DNA of 36,201 nt from Photobacterium proteolyticum (GCF_001939735.1 NZ_MJIL01000039.1:1-36201), one strand, 5' to 3'. Shown: positions 1-8,360, counted from the stretch's first letter. Program-made: numbers and translations. The notes: generated by a model not told the origin, from the letters alone.

Positions 1-67
1 GTCGTTTTGTCATTGAACACCTCATTTACGGTGGAGACTTTACCACCTAATTTGGTGTCCGGGATCA
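1..67 (-). mobile_element. IS3-family element, left end and orfA start (partial)
   Basis: Reading leftward on the minus strand, the block begins TGATCCCGGACACC (67 to 54). A TG-starting end of this kind is typical of IS3-family elements. A leader with a GAGGTG ribosome site follows, then an ATG at 13 that reads Met-Thr-Lys-Arg before the window edge. Many IS3 OrfA proteins begin with similar basic residues. The element sits exactly where the acyl-CoA-dehydrogenase-like reading frame stops making sense, so it looks inserted into that gene. Only one end is visible. The family call rests on the end sequence and the short orfA start, and the target duplication cannot be checked. Confidence 0.55.
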
Positions 68-339
68 TTAAACCACTACAATATGCTGGTGCATGGAAAG
101 AGAGAGTGTTGTTGAAGAGTGGAGAGTAGCCATTCTCTCCAATAGTTCACACATTTCCGGGAAGCTCTTGCCCCCTCCTCCCAGCTCTTCGGGAACCATC
201 GCAGAAAAAACTTGTTCTCCTTTAGTAATTTGTAATTCTCTAATGAAAATTGGTCATGAGTATCAGCCTCTAGCCCGTTAGAAGCATATTGGCTTGCGAT
301 ACTTTCTAGCCGTTCGAAAATAGGTGCTGTACTTTTCAT
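68..339 (-). pseudogene. acyl-CoA dehydrogenase-like flavoprotein, 5' fragment, frameshifted and IS-interrupted
   Basis: The intact start (339, downstream of the flavin reductase by 39 bp) gives about 45 residues of an acyl-CoA dehydrogenase N-terminal helical domain. At the A6 run 205-210 (T6 on the coding strand) one base is missing. Restoring it gives AMVPEELGGGGKSFPEMCE, the family's classic N-domain stretch, continuing to ATLHSSTTLSF. A second shift near 85-95 is needed to reach MHQHIVVV, after which the IS3-like end begins. The gene is therefore broken by two shifts and an insertion. Proteins of this fold that pair with a flavin reductase are often FMNH2-dependent monooxygenases of the desulfurisation type, so that is the likely ancestral role (inference). 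No functional product is expected. Confidence 0.72.
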
Positions 340-378
340 CGTAAATCTCTCTTTGCCGTTAAGTGGAATGTAGCAGCC

Positions 379-909
379 TTAGGCAGCCGTTTGGCTGATG
401 GCGGCCTGATCGTTAGTGATGCTGGTAAACCTTCCTTTCTCAAAAACAAGAGGAGGCCTATCGAATTGCTTATATTGGTGAACCTTACCAACTAGCATGA
501 GATGATCGCCCACTGTGATTCGTTGATAGGTTTCGCAGTTAAGAATGGCTGTCGCATTAGGTACACTCGGGCCGAACTGGTCCTTATTGGGTGAACAATC
601 CAACTGGCTAAACTTGTTTGCTCCGCGAGTCGCAAACTGCATGGCTACAGCCTCTTGATCTTCACTGAGGAAAGTAAGGGTGAAACCTCGACAGTTATAA
701 TAGGTGCAATAATTCGAAGATTGATTATCGATGCAGATACTTACCAGTGCTGGAGTTAAGGACAGAGAGCAAAAACTGTTGATGGTCATCCCAACACAGC
801 ACCCACCGTTATCTCTTGTCGTGATAACAGCCACGCCTGTGGGGTAGCTGCCAAGCATATTACGATACCGCTTAGTTTCTGATTTACTGCGGGTATTTAC
901 ACGGCACAT
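379..909 (-). CDS. flavin reductase domain protein (FMN/FAD reductase, HpaC-like)
   Basis: This 176-residue protein has the flavin reductase-like split-barrel domain. It shows the early MLGSYPTGVAVITT motif (about residues 18-31), then GMTINSFCSLSLTPALVSIC, the region that binds the flavin isoalloxazine and phosphate, and a late GDHLMLVGKV strand. Such proteins use NAD(P)H to reduce free FMN or FAD for a partner monooxygenase. The partner is probably the adjacent acyl-CoA-dehydrogenase-like gene, transcribed in the same direction 39 bp downstream but now broken. If so, this reductase may be orphaned. The ATG at 909 is preceded by GAGG at suitable spacing. It is divergent from an HxlR regulator, with a tandem operator between them. 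The substrate of the former pathway cannot be read from the sequence. Confidence 0.85.
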   Translation of the reverse strand: MCRVNTRSKSETKRYRNMLGSYPTGVAVITTRDNGGCCVGMTINSFCSLSLTPALVSICIDNQSSNYCTYYNCRGFTLTFLSEDQEAVAMQFATRGANKFSQLDCSPNKDQFGPSVPNATAILNCETYQRITVGDHLMLVGKVHQYKQFDRPPLVFEKGRFTSITNDQAAISQTAA

Positions 910-994
910 AGTTTTGACCTCACTCGAATGGACTCGATGATATAAATATAGGTACGCGGTCTTTTCCGGACTACTTCATAATAAGGAGTATCAA

Positions 995-1033
995 ACTACA
1001 ATTTTTGTAGTACCTAACTACTGTTTTTGTAAT
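995..1033. promoter_or_regulatory. tandem palindromic operator in the flavin reductase/HxlR divergent region
   Basis: ACTACAATTTTTGTAGT (995-1011) is a perfect 7-bp inverted repeat around three T. A degenerate copy, ACTACTGTTTTTGTAAT (1017-1033), starts 22 bp later, two helical turns away on the same face. They lie 45 bp before the HxlR start and 86 bp before the divergent flavin reductase start. The HxlR protein is the obvious candidate ligand, since HxlR regulators commonly autoregulate through short palindromes. The repeats are seen; the binding is inferred. Confidence 0.6.
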
Positions 1034-1077
1034 TGTTAAAAATGGTCCGTGAAACGACCAATGGCGAGGGTGGAACG

Positions 1078-1767
1078 ATGAGTAAGAGTCAGTTTTGTCC
1101 TGTATCTAAAGCTATGGAAATACTCGGTGAACGCTGGACAATTTTACTGATCCGCGAGCTTGTGCTTGGTTCTACTCGATTCAATCAACTTCAGCGTGGG
1201 CTCAGAATGATGTCCCCCAGCTTGTTGACCAGAAGGCTCAGCATGCTTGTTGACGAGGGGCTCGTTATCAAGAGAAAAATACCGGGGCAAAAGGGTTATG
1301 AGTATTTTCCGTCTGAATCTTGTATGGAACTGCTCCCTGTTATTGAACATTTGTCGCAGTGGGGGATGCGATGGGCGCGGGGACAGATGGACGACGATGA
1401 TCTCGATCTTGATTTGCTTATGTTACATCTACCCAGAAACCTTAATTGTAAAAAGTTAGTGGGACGGGAAACAGTTATCCGTTTCAATTTTGATGATGTT
1501 CATACTTTTCCCTCTTGGTGGCTGGTGGTAGAAGGTGAAGAGGTAGATGTTTGTGTTCATGAGCCGGGCAAGGAAGTTGATGTCTATATGAATACAAGCC
1601 TGAGAACTATGACAGAGATATGGATGGGAGATACCAGTTATAAACAAGCCATGGCTGATAAAAAGCTTACAGTCGTTGGAATTCCTCTTCTCACCAAAAA
1701 TATAGATAGTTGGATGCCTGTTAGTGCATTTGCCGGCATTAGGCCAGCTCTTGGTTGTAAGAGGTAA
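1078..1767 (+). CDS. HxlR-family transcriptional regulator with C-terminal SCP2-like domain
   Basis: From the ATG at 1078 the protein has 229 residues. Residues about 5-105 form a HxlR winged helix: FCPVSKAMEILGERWTILLI, then LLTRRLSMLVDEGLVIKRK and a wing leading to YEYFPSES. The remaining 120 residues resemble the SCP2-like or sterol-carrier-type domain attached to some longer HxlR proteins, which may sense a hydrophobic ligand. A TTG start at 1033 is possible, but GAGGGTGG just before 1078 makes the later start better. The Cys near the N-terminus (FCPVSKA) is the position at which several HxlR regulators sense electrophiles or quinones (family knowledge). Together with the divergent flavin reductase this suggests control of a redox or aromatic-degradation pathway. 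Confidence 0.88.
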   Translation: MSKSQFCPVSKAMEILGERWTILLIRELVLGSTRFNQLQRGLRMMSPSLLTRRLSMLVDEGLVIKRKIPGQKGYEYFPSESCMELLPVIEHLSQWGMRWARGQMDDDDLDLDLLMLHLPRNLNCKKLVGRETVIRFNFDDVHTFPSWWLVVEGEEVDVCVHEPGKEVDVYMNTSLRTMTEIWMGDTSYKQAMADKKLTVVGIPLLTKNIDSWMPVSAFAGIRPALGCKR

Positions 1768-1839
1768 CATATGTTGCCAACATTAAGGTAAAGCTCATTA
1801 TGCGAAATAGCAGCTTTGATAAACTGAATATTGACATAT

Positions 1840-2154
1840 TTAATCATGGCCCGGCTTGGCTCGTTGGTAAAGCTTAACCAGATCACCTGCGTTGTATAGA
1901 GGATCTGAGTGAACGTCATCAAATAGCCAGCCGTCGTCATATCGCTTGTCAGCAACCGAAGAGACTGTGATGGCATCATTTAGACCAAGGAAATTGATGA
2001 CCAGATAAGGCCGGTGGGCAAAAGGGCAGGCAAGCGACATATACAAATGATAGCGGTCTTGCTCAGCCGTTTGGGGCAGTTCAAAGCTGTCTTCATAAGA
2101 CAACTCGTTAACCTCTTTGTTTGGATACCAAGTTCCTTGTTCTAAAACCGCCAT
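1840..2154 (-). pseudogene. glutathionyl-hydroquinone reductase-like (YqjG/Ecm4) N-terminal fragment
   Basis: The 104 residues match the start of the Xi-class glutathione transferase family. MSLACPFAHRPYLVINFLGL (about residues 39-58) has the catalytic Cys of the CPWA-type motif, here CPFA, and GWLFDD and SDPLYNAGDLVKLYQRAKPG follow. Family members are about 310-330 residues long. This one stops just before the strand leading to the rest of the thioredoxin fold, and the whole helical domain is missing. No continuation is found before the HxlR gene ends at 1767. It starts 9 bp after the stop of the FMN reductase and has GGAG before its ATG, so the two were an operon. The stable truncation suggests a deletion and loss of function. 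Confidence 0.75.
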
Positions 2155-2163
2155 GGGATGCTC

Positions 2164-2703
2164 CTAGAGTGCTTTTTCAAACGAAGTCATAAGGGCTTTG
2201 AGTTCGGCTTGTGTAGCTGTGTCAAAATCACCATCGCTAAACTTCTCCTGATAACGTCCTAAACTGAAAGTGGCTTTTACGTCACCTCCCCACCATGGCA
2301 TGAGATCTGCCATGGTTTTGAGGTTGGTTGCGCCACCGTTAGGCCCTGGTGAAGTGCTGACCAAAAGAACTGGCTTTTTGTCGTCACCAAAGAATGGCTG
2401 GCCTGGTTTGGCGACACGCGAGAGCCAGTCAATAACATTCTTTAAGTACGCAGGCATAGAGCCGTTGTGCTCAGGAGAGGCAATGACCAAAGCATCGTGC
2501 TCATTCATTATTTGTCTAAGATCGAGGGCCTCTGTCGGGATGCCTTGTGACTCTTCATCTATGCCGTACATTGGCATGTCAAAGTCTTTCAAGTCGATGA
2601 TAGTCACTTCATTCTGAGTCACTTTTGCTGCCAGGGAACGAACCAGCTTATTGTGGATTGACTGACTGTGATTGCTTCCGGAGAACGCGAGTATCTTTTT
2701 CAT
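2164..2703 (-). CDS. NAD(P)H-dependent FMN reductase (flavodoxin-fold, ChrR/YieF-like)
   Basis: This 179-residue flavodoxin-like protein begins MKKILAFSGSNHSQSIHNKL, whose GSxxxxS loop binds the FMN phosphate. It carries the family signature SPEHNGSMPAYLKNVIDWLS (about residues 76-95) and VLLVSTSPGPNGGA. These enzymes reduce FMN, quinones or oxyanions using NAD(P)H in the cytoplasm and often protect against electrophile stress. It is the first gene of a two-gene leftward operon with the truncated glutathione-transferase-like gene. It is divergent from a LysR regulator across a 139-bp region holding a clear LysR-type inverted repeat, so that regulator probably controls it. Length is normal. 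The physiological acceptor is unknown. Confidence 0.88.
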   Translation of the reverse strand: MKKILAFSGSNHSQSIHNKLVRSLAAKVTQNEVTIIDLKDFDMPMYGIDEESQGIPTEALDLRQIMNEHDALVIASPEHNGSMPAYLKNVIDWLSRVAKPGQPFFGDDKKPVLLVSTSPGPNGGATNLKTMADLMPWWGGDVKATFSLGRYQEKFSDGDFDTATQAELKALMTSFEKAL

Positions 2704-2798
2704 GATCTTGTCCTGTTAGTTATTTAGTTCGGCATCTTTGTGTTGTCGATGACGATAAATACTAATTGACTAGATTTAGTGAATAAACTATACCGTGG

Positions 2799-2816
2799 TG
2801 GTTAAACAGTTCACCA
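2799..2816. promoter_or_regulatory. candidate LysR operator, TGGTTAA-N4-TTCACCA
   Basis: The site is an imperfect inverted repeat (six of seven base pairs match) between the divergent FMN reductase and LysR genes, 27 bp before the LysR start and 96 bp before the reductase start. It has the T-N11-A feel of LysR sites. A closely related sequence lies upstream of the exported protein gene (3842-3862). The sequence is seen; its assignment to this LysR protein is inferred from context. Confidence 0.5.
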
Positions 2817-2842
2817 TAAGTAAACAATAAGGAAAGGCCAAA

Positions 2843-3736
2843 GTGGATAAGATCAGGGCGCTAACGGTTTTCAGAAGAGTCGTAGAGCTAGGAAGCTTCA
2901 AAGCGGCAGCTGAAGATTTGAATCTGTCCAAGGCTGCGATCAGCAAAAATATTAACGAGCTGGAAGACTATCTTAAAAGCCCTTTGATCAATCGGACAAC
3001 ACGCAAGATGCACATTACGGACAATGGGCAGCGCTATTACAGCCAGGTTTGCAGTATCCTGGATGATCTTAAGCATGCTGATCTTTCTGTTATCGAGTCT
3101 TCTCAGACCTTAAAAGGCGCACTGAAAATTAGTGTTCCTATGTCATTGGGTATCATTGAAATAAACCCTATCGTTTGTGAATTCATGCATCAACACCCGG
3201 AGCTCTCTATTGAAGTCGTTATGAGCGATCAATACGTTGATCTTATCGAACAAGGTATCGATATTGCGATTAGGGGAGGTGGGGAACTCAGCAATTCCAG
3301 CCTGAGATCCCGAAAGTTGCTTGATTTGAGACGTGTGCTTTGTACATCTCCCGAGTATATTGATAAGTCCAACGAGCTTATCAAGCCTGACGATCTTGCC
3401 TTCCACAAGTGCCTCATATACAGCTTTTCTTCATCTGCCAGACGCTGGTTATTCAGAAACCAGGATGAGGTGAAAGAAGTTGAGCTTCCATCTAGCTCTT
3501 ACGTAGTAAATAGCGGACTGGCGCTTAAGCAGGCGGCCTGCTCAGGCCACGGTATATTGCTGCTGCCGGAGCTGTTTGTTCGAAGCGAGTTAGCGTCAGG
3601 AGAGCTTGTTGAGGTGCTACCACAATGGCAAGCCGACAAGCATTCACTGTATCTGGTGTATCCATTTCATAAAGAACAGTCCCAGAAGGTCAGGACCTTT
3701 ATTGATTTTGTTGTCGACCATTTCGAAAACAAATAA
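2843..3736 (+). CDS. LysR-family transcriptional regulator
   Basis: The 297-residue protein has a LysR helix-turn-helix in residues 1-60 (FRRVVELGSFKAAAEDLNLS, then AAISKNINELE and a wing ending in TTRKMHITDNG). A periplasmic-binding-protein-like effector domain follows from about residue 90 (GALKISVPMSLGI, IDIAIRGG). The start is GTG, preceded by AAGGAAAGG. The subgroup resembles regulators of quinone or redox operons, whose DNA-binding domain is followed by an R-G-G loop. The divergent FMN reductase and the exported protein downstream both carry a similar candidate binding site, so a small regulon of these two units plus itself is likely. The inducer is not predictable. Confidence 0.9.
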   Translation: MDKIRALTVFRRVVELGSFKAAAEDLNLSKAAISKNINELEDYLKSPLINRTTRKMHITDNGQRYYSQVCSILDDLKHADLSVIESSQTLKGALKISVPMSLGIIEINPIVCEFMHQHPELSIEVVMSDQYVDLIEQGIDIAIRGGGELSNSSLRSRKLLDLRRVLCTSPEYIDKSNELIKPDDLAFHKCLIYSFSSSARRWLFRNQDEVKEVELPSSSYVVNSGLALKQAACSGHGILLLPELFVRSELASGELVEVLPQWQADKHSLYLVYPFHKEQSQKVRTFIDFVVDHFENK

Positions 3737-3841
3737 GAATAACGACTGTTTTCTTCTAACTTCAAATGCTGTTTACCAAAACTGAACAGTTATGGCTTTT
3801 TGGCCTCTAATAAGAGCTATTTAAGCAGGTTGGTTTACTCT

Positions 3842-3862
3842 TGGTGAATAGTTAGTTCACCG
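3842..3862. promoter_or_regulatory. second candidate LysR site, TGGTGAA-N7-TTCACCG
   Basis: The same half-sites as at 2799-2816 (TGGTxAA and TTCACC) occur 108 bp upstream of the exported protein gene, but with a spacer of seven rather than four bases. Additional half-like elements (GTTTACCA at about 3770, TGGTTTAC at about 3830) lie around it, as is common in multi-site LysR promoters. Binding is inferred only. Confidence 0.45.
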
Positions 3863-3949
3863 CAATACTGTTTTTCTCATTTGAACCGCTCCCTAGACTG
3901 GTCCTCGACAACACGACTCCGTGTTAAGTAATCTAGCGAGGAGCAAATG

Positions 3950-4756
3950 ATGAATAAATGGGCCAAATTACTCATAGTGAGTGCGATTGCCAGTATGCCA
4001 GTTGCACATAGCGTGGCAAAAACAGTCTCGACAGAGGGGCTGTTGACCTTGTCATACAGTGACGGCAGAACGCCGACTCAAGGAGTTGAGAAGGTCAATG
4101 ATGTACTCAGGGCGGTTGGTGTACGAGTGAGCACGCTCCCCTTGCCCGAAGAAGCGAGACCTATTTTGGAAGCCTCTAAAGAAAGAGCCATTACAAAAGA
4201 AGAAAGTGAACAGCTAATCTCACTATTTTCTTTGCACCGTGGTGATTTGCTGGATCAAATCAAAAAAGCCGGTCGAGTACCGGAGGCGCACAGAGGTGGC
4301 TTCCTTTCAACATCTGAAGTCGGCGTTGCGCCGTATCCAAAAGTGTACGACATGAGAGCAATGACGCCGGAAGTAATGCACTACCTACAAGATAAATTCG
4401 GTAAGTTGCATGTTAACAGCTCCGATGACGGGGTCGGTATTGATGAAGTGATGACTATCGTATCCGGCGGACCATGGACATGGTTTTTTGTACTGCCGGA
4501 CAATGTGGTCGGTAAACTGACATTGGGCCATGTACCAGCAGATGGTGAAGCATGGCGGCTCAGCTATCCAGGTCTTGTGCCACATGGAGGCTTCCTGGAT
4601 GCGCCTTATGGACTGGTTGTTGCCTATGCCCACGGCCCTGAACACTTTGTTATGCGCTACGAAGAACCAAGTGTCGAAGGGGCTGAGACTCTTGGCACCA
4701 ACGCATGGATCGACTTCAGCGGTGATGTGCCTGAAAATAACCTTTCAAAGCCCTAA
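3950..4756 (+). CDS. exported protein of unknown function
   Basis: I do not recognise a named family. The 268-residue protein has a signal peptide (MNKWAKLLIVSAIASMPVAH, cleavage probably after the SVA near residue 23), so it should be periplasmic or secreted. The middle is helical and charged (LPEEARPILEASKERAITKE). The C-terminal half is rich in aromatic residues, Gly and Pro (GGPWTWFFVLPDNVVGKLTL, HGGFLDAPYGLVVAYAHGPE), which suggests a compact beta fold, perhaps ligand-binding. GAGGAG lies 6 bp before the ATG at 3950; an ATG one codon earlier is less well spaced. It follows the LysR gene by about 210 bp, and a candidate site for that regulator is in its promoter, so it may act in the same redox or stress response. 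Confidence 0.75.
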   Translation: MNKWAKLLIVSAIASMPVAHSVAKTVSTEGLLTLSYSDGRTPTQGVEKVNDVLRAVGVRVSTLPLPEEARPILEASKERAITKEESEQLISLFSLHRGDLLDQIKKAGRVPEAHRGGFLSTSEVGVAPYPKVYDMRAMTPEVMHYLQDKFGKLHVNSSDDGVGIDEVMTIVSGGPWTWFFVLPDNVVGKLTLGHVPADGEAWRLSYPGLVPHGGFLDAPYGLVVAYAHGPEHFVMRYEEPSVEGAETLGTNAWIDFSGDVPENNLSKP

Positions 4757-4786
4757 GTCGGCTGAGAAAAGCGAGCTGTAGGGTTA

Positions 4787-4815
4787 TCTGGCCTCACTTT
4801 ATTAGTGGGGCCAGA
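4787..4815. terminator. hairpin between convergent genes
   Basis: TCTGGCCTCACT (4787-4798) pairs with AGTGGGGCCAGA (4804-4815) around a five-base loop, giving a 12-bp stem with one wobble pair. It lies between the convergent exported-protein and chemoreceptor genes and could serve both. There is no clean T tract after it on either strand. Confidence 0.55.
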
Positions 4816-4876
4816 GCGTGAACTACATACAATCCGCATCATGTCCGAATTAGTACAATACAGCTTAGGCGATTGA

Positions 4877-6739
4877 TCAAAGTTTGAATTGACCTAATAA
4901 GGCCTTCAGCTCTTGAGTCATAGTGGCCAATTCTTTGTTGGCGATGGCTAACTGTTCCATACCTGCTGCCGACTCTTCACACACATTGTTGATGTCTTCC
5001 ATATGGAGGTTAATCTCATCACTGGTATGACTCTGTTGCTCAATTGCAACGGCAACGTGACGGTTCATTTCACTGACGCATTCAACCGTTTTAGTAATGT
5101 CATGTAACGAGTGATTAGCCAATTTCGTCTGTGATACTGCACTTGTAGCGAGACCTTCGCTGTTTTCCATCACCTTGGTGGCGGCTTCAGCGTCTGTTTG
5201 AAGCCCAGCGGTAATAGTCAGGATTTCTTTCGTTGCTTCCTGCGTTCTAAATGCCAAGGAGCGAACCTCGTCAGCAACAACGGCAAACCCTCTGCCAGAT
5301 TCTCCGGCACGAGCGGCCTCAATAGCAGCATTCAGCGCTAGCAGGTTGGTTTGATCTGCGATGCCTTGGATAACGCTAAGTACTTCGCCGATATTTTGGC
5401 TATGTATAATCAATGTCTTAATTACATCAGTAGCACTTTCTACTTCATTGGCTAATAGAGTGACTCCCTGGATACTTTGCTCTGCCATCTCGCACCCTTG
5501 CTCGGCTTCTTGATGGGCGTGCTCTGCTGCGTTATCGGCTTGGATTGTGCTCTGTTTAACTTCTTGCACGGAAGCATTCATTTCCTCCATGACAACAGCA
5601 ATCTGGCTAATATCTCGCTGCTGTTTGAATGCGCCTGTTTTCGCCTGCTCCATAACAACCGACATCTCCTCCGTGGTTGAGGCTAATTGCAGAACGGAGT
5701 TCGCGACAACATTGACCGTGCTATGGATCTTGCCTACAAAAGTGTTAAACGCTAAACCCAATTCAGCAATCTCATCATTGCCTTTGGTATCCAGTCTTAC
5801 ACAAAGATCACCGTCACCATGCGAAATGTCGTTCATGGTTTTGGTGACTAGGGATAAGCGGCCAGAAATCCGGCTAGCGAAATAAATCACTAAGGAAGAG
5901 ATGATGATCGTAATGCCAATACCAAGCATGAGAAGGAAAGATCTCGCTTCATCTTGAGCCTGGCTTATCTGGCTTTTAAGCTGGCCCGCTTCCTCTGCCA
6001 GAAGAGATTCAGTTCTTTTAATCGAACTTCTTAGTTCGCCAATTAACCCTTGATTGTCAGTTAAGCCCTGTTGGTGTGATAGGGATACAAAAAGGTTAAA
6101 CGACTCTTGGTATTGCGCCAACACAGGGGGCAAGTTAGTTCTTACTGCAGCATATTCAGGTAATAACAGTTGGTGTTGCATGTGTTTTAAACGTTCAGTA
6201 AAGGCGTCAGCATATTTATTCTGGCGCTGCAACATAAAGTCCTTTTCCTGGCGACGAAGAAGAAGCAATTGAACACGCAATTGAGCGTTATCAATAAGAT
6301 TTATTTGTGTTTCTAACTCATGGGCCGCAGCTCTCAGGGAATTAATAATACCGCTGTTATTGTTTAGACCAATTTTCTGTTGAACTAACACAACCTCATT
6401 AAAAATTCTGTTGTATTCGCTAGTAATGGATTTTAGTGTTGGGAGACTATCAAACGAAATATCGGCATTGGCTAATGAGAGATTTAATGCCTGTAAATCG
6501 GCGTGAAATTGACTGAAACTTGAATCAAAACTCTCTTTGTATTTCATATCCCTGCGGGCTAAAAAGTCCTTCTCGTCCTTACGCAATGCCAGCATGTCAG
6601 CTTCGACTCTATAAACGAGTTGAGAGGCATTTGTTACAGCTTGTATTTTTCCAATAAAATAATGTGAACTTGAAATCATGGCAACCATGGCGAGCATTAG
6701 AATGATCACCATGCAGTGTAGCGTTCTCTTTATTGACAT
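4877..6739 (-). CDS. methyl-accepting chemotaxis protein with HBM sensor domain
   Basis: The 620-residue chemoreceptor has TM1 at about residues 8-28 and TM2 at about 268-288. Between them is a helical bimodular (HBM) sensor region recognisable by its two related signatures, [19 protein letters not shown] (about 52-70) and [19 protein letters not shown] (about 161-179). HBM receptors of characterised bacteria sense organic acids such as TCA intermediates (family knowledge; this ligand is unknown). A HAMP linker follows (about 290-345), then the cytoplasmic signalling domain with the highly conserved hairpin tip, which includes [20 protein letters not shown] and [17 protein letters not shown]. 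No C-terminal pentapeptide for CheR docking is visible. It is a stand-alone gene with convergent and distant neighbours. Confidence 0.95.
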   Translation of the reverse strand: MSIKRTLHCMVIILMLAMVAMISSSHYFIGKIQAVTNASQLVYRVEADMLALRKDEKDFLARRDMKYKESFDSSFSQFHADLQALNLSLANADISFDSLPTLKSITSEYNRIFNEVVLVQQKIGLNNNSGIINSLRAAAHELETQINLIDNAQLRVQLLLLRRQEKDFMLQRQNKYADAFTERLKHMQHQLLLPEYAAVRTNLPPVLAQYQESFNLFVSLSHQQGLTDNQGLIGELRSSIKRTESLLAEEAGQLKSQISQAQDEARSFLLMLGIGITIIISSLVIYFASRISGRLSLVTKTMNDISHGDGDLCVRLDTKGNDEIAELGLAFNTFVGKIHSTVNVVANSVLQLASTTEEMSVVMEQAKTGAFKQQRDISQIAVVMEEMNASVQEVKQSTIQADNAAEHAHQEAEQGCEMAEQSIQGVTLLANEVESATDVIKTLIIHSQNIGEVLSVIQGIADQTNLLALNAAIEAARAGESGRGFAVVADEVRSLAFRTQEATKEILTITAGLQTDAEAATKVMENSEGLATSAVSQTKLANHSLHDITKTVECVSEMNRHVAVAIEQQSHTSDEINLHMEDINNVCEESAAGMEQLAIANKELATMTQELKALLGQFKL

Positions 6740-7148
6740 TGTTGTAATTTAATCCTATCTCTTGTAACTAAGCAGCATCTCTATACCAATCAGAGTAAGT
6801 CGTCGTTCAGGTAGTTGCCCAGGAAAAATCACTTAGAACAAGGCTCGAATTACAATCTAACGAGTTCTTTAATTGTAAAATCATAACGCAGTTATAAACG
6901 ATTTTTGCCAGCATAATGATCAAATACTTACGTTGCTTGGTATTTATTACGATTAATTTCGATGAATAACCGTGACTTCTCTTCCATTTATCATACAAAT
7001 GTATTTGCAGCGTAGTATAGGGCAAGTTACGGACAATACAAAGACCTGCAAAGCAAAAAAATAGTCCCTTTCTCCTTGAAAATTCGTACAAATGATCACG
7101 TAGCTTCGCTAAAACAGGGGGGGAATCGACAGTGGCTTTTAGATGGGC
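6740..7148. other. no gene recognised
   Basis: This AT-rich spacer lies upstream of the chemoreceptor and presumably holds its promoter. A 114-codon frame on the minus strand (6807-7151) has an unlikely composition and no ribosome site that I trust, so it is not called. Confidence 0.5.
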
Positions 7149-7174
7149 CAAGTCAGCAATAACTTGCTGACTTG
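7149..7174 (-). terminator. perfect hairpin after the OYE-family gene
   Basis: CAAGTCAGCAA (7149-7159) and TTGCTGACTTG (7164-7174) form a perfect 11-bp stem with a TAAC loop, 30 bp past the stop of the leftward oxidoreductase. The T tract is weak, so termination may be factor-assisted. Confidence 0.55.
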
Positions 7175-7203
7175 TTGTTGGAGATGGGGATTTGTCAGCT
7201 TAT

Positions 7204-8322
7204 TTATAGGCAAGCTAGTTGAGACTTTCTTTCTTTGTTTACGACACAGAAATTGCCACGTTTGGTGCGGCATTTTGAGCACCTTTCGCACTCTACTGGT
7301 GTTCTGTCGCCTTCTTTCCAGCGCTTAATTAAATGCGGTTCAGACAGTAAAGGTCTTGAAAGAGCAAAGTATTGAATGCTGGTAGTATTTGCAATTTCTT
7401 CTATCGCATTAATATCCGTTAATCCGCCGACGGTAATAACGGGAACATTGATCTCTTCACTGATGACATGCCCATATTCATGGAAGTAGCCTTCTTGCTG
7501 AATGGTATAGCCGTCATAGCACTCGCCAATCATGCTATTCGCCTTAGCATGGATATTACCCGAGATGATGATTGCATCCACGCCAATTGCTTCTAATTTT
7601 TTACAGATAATGCGTGTTTCATCGAAGGTCAAGCCACCCTCAAAAAATTCAGATGCCGTTAATTTAACTAATATTGGATATTCATCACCGACAAGTTTTC
7701 GTATTTCGGCATAGATCTCCAGAAGAAATCTCATTCGATTGTCTAGGCTGCCGCCATACTGATCTTCTCTTTGGTTGTAATAGGGGCTTAGGAACTGATT
7801 GATTAAATAGGTATGTGCTGCATGGATTTCGATACCATCAAAGCCTGACTCTTGCGCTCTTCGGCTTGCTTGAGCAAAGGCTTGGACGATGTAATCTATT
7901 TCATCCTGAGTCATCGCTTTACCTGGTGTTTTTGTGCCTCTTTCACACACTTCACTTGGCGCATAAATCACTCTTTCGCCGACATTGTAAGTGGTTTTTG
8001 TGCCACCGTAGGCAAGCTGCATGGCTATTTTAGAGTCGTTGTTGTGTACCAACTCGGTAAGCTTTTGGTATTCACCGATAAAGGAATCATTGTACATTCC
8101 CATCATGCCGGCATTGGGCTTCTCTTCCTCTACAATATTGGCGTAGCCCGTTACAATCAGACCGACATCTCCTTTCGCGAGTTCTTCGTAGATGGCGTAT
8201 AGCTTATCCGTCATATGGCCTTCTTCAGTTGCCATATTTTCCCACGTAGCGCTTCGAATGAAGCGGTTTTTTAATGTCATGTTGCCAATACGGGTTTCTG
8301 CAAACAGAGTACTCAAGTCCAA
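7204..8322 (-). CDS. NADH:flavin oxidoreductase, Old Yellow Enzyme family, with C-terminal Cys cluster
   Basis: The 372-residue TIM-barrel flavoenzyme opens with LKNRFIRSATWENMATEEG in place of the usual FMN-binding start, has MQLAYGG, and shows the family core GFDGIEIHAAHTYLINQFLS followed by REDQYGGSLDNRMRFLLE. The pair His-x-x-His (HAAH) is at the position that binds the substrate carbonyl or nitro oxygen. PVITVGG and YFALSRPLLSEP close the FMN phosphate site. After the barrel, residues 345-359 hold Cys345-x2-Cys348-x2-Cys351-x7-Cys359. This resembles the linker cluster that binds 4Fe-4S in dienoyl-CoA reductase-type members, but the protein stops there without the FAD/NAD domains. Likely activity is reduction of an alpha,beta-unsaturated or nitro compound. 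The gene is monocistronic. Confidence 0.9.
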   Translation of the reverse strand: MDLSTLFAETRIGNMTLKNRFIRSATWENMATEEGHMTDKLYAIYEELAKGDVGLIVTGYANIVEEEKPNAGMMGMYNDSFIGEYQKLTELVHNNDSKIAMQLAYGGTKTTYNVGERVIYAPSEVCERGTKTPGKAMTQDEIDYIVQAFAQASRRAQESGFDGIEIHAAHTYLINQFLSPYYNQREDQYGGSLDNRMRFLLEIYAEIRKLVGDEYPILVKLTASEFFEGGLTFDETRIICKKLEAIGVDAIIISGNIHAKANSMIGECYDGYTIQQEGYFHEYGHVISEEINVPVITVGGLTDINAIEEIANTTSIQYFALSRPLLSEPHLIKRWKEGDRTPVECERCSKCRTKRGNFCVVNKERKSQLACL

Positions 8323-8360
8323 TCCTCTTAAAGTCGTGTTGTATTATTCATCAGCCTAAT

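Noticed and set aside
6807..7151. 114-codon minus-strand frame between the chemoreceptor and the OYE gene
   Set aside because: Composition is not protein-like, no good ribosome site, and its start overlaps the perfect hairpin at 7149-7174.
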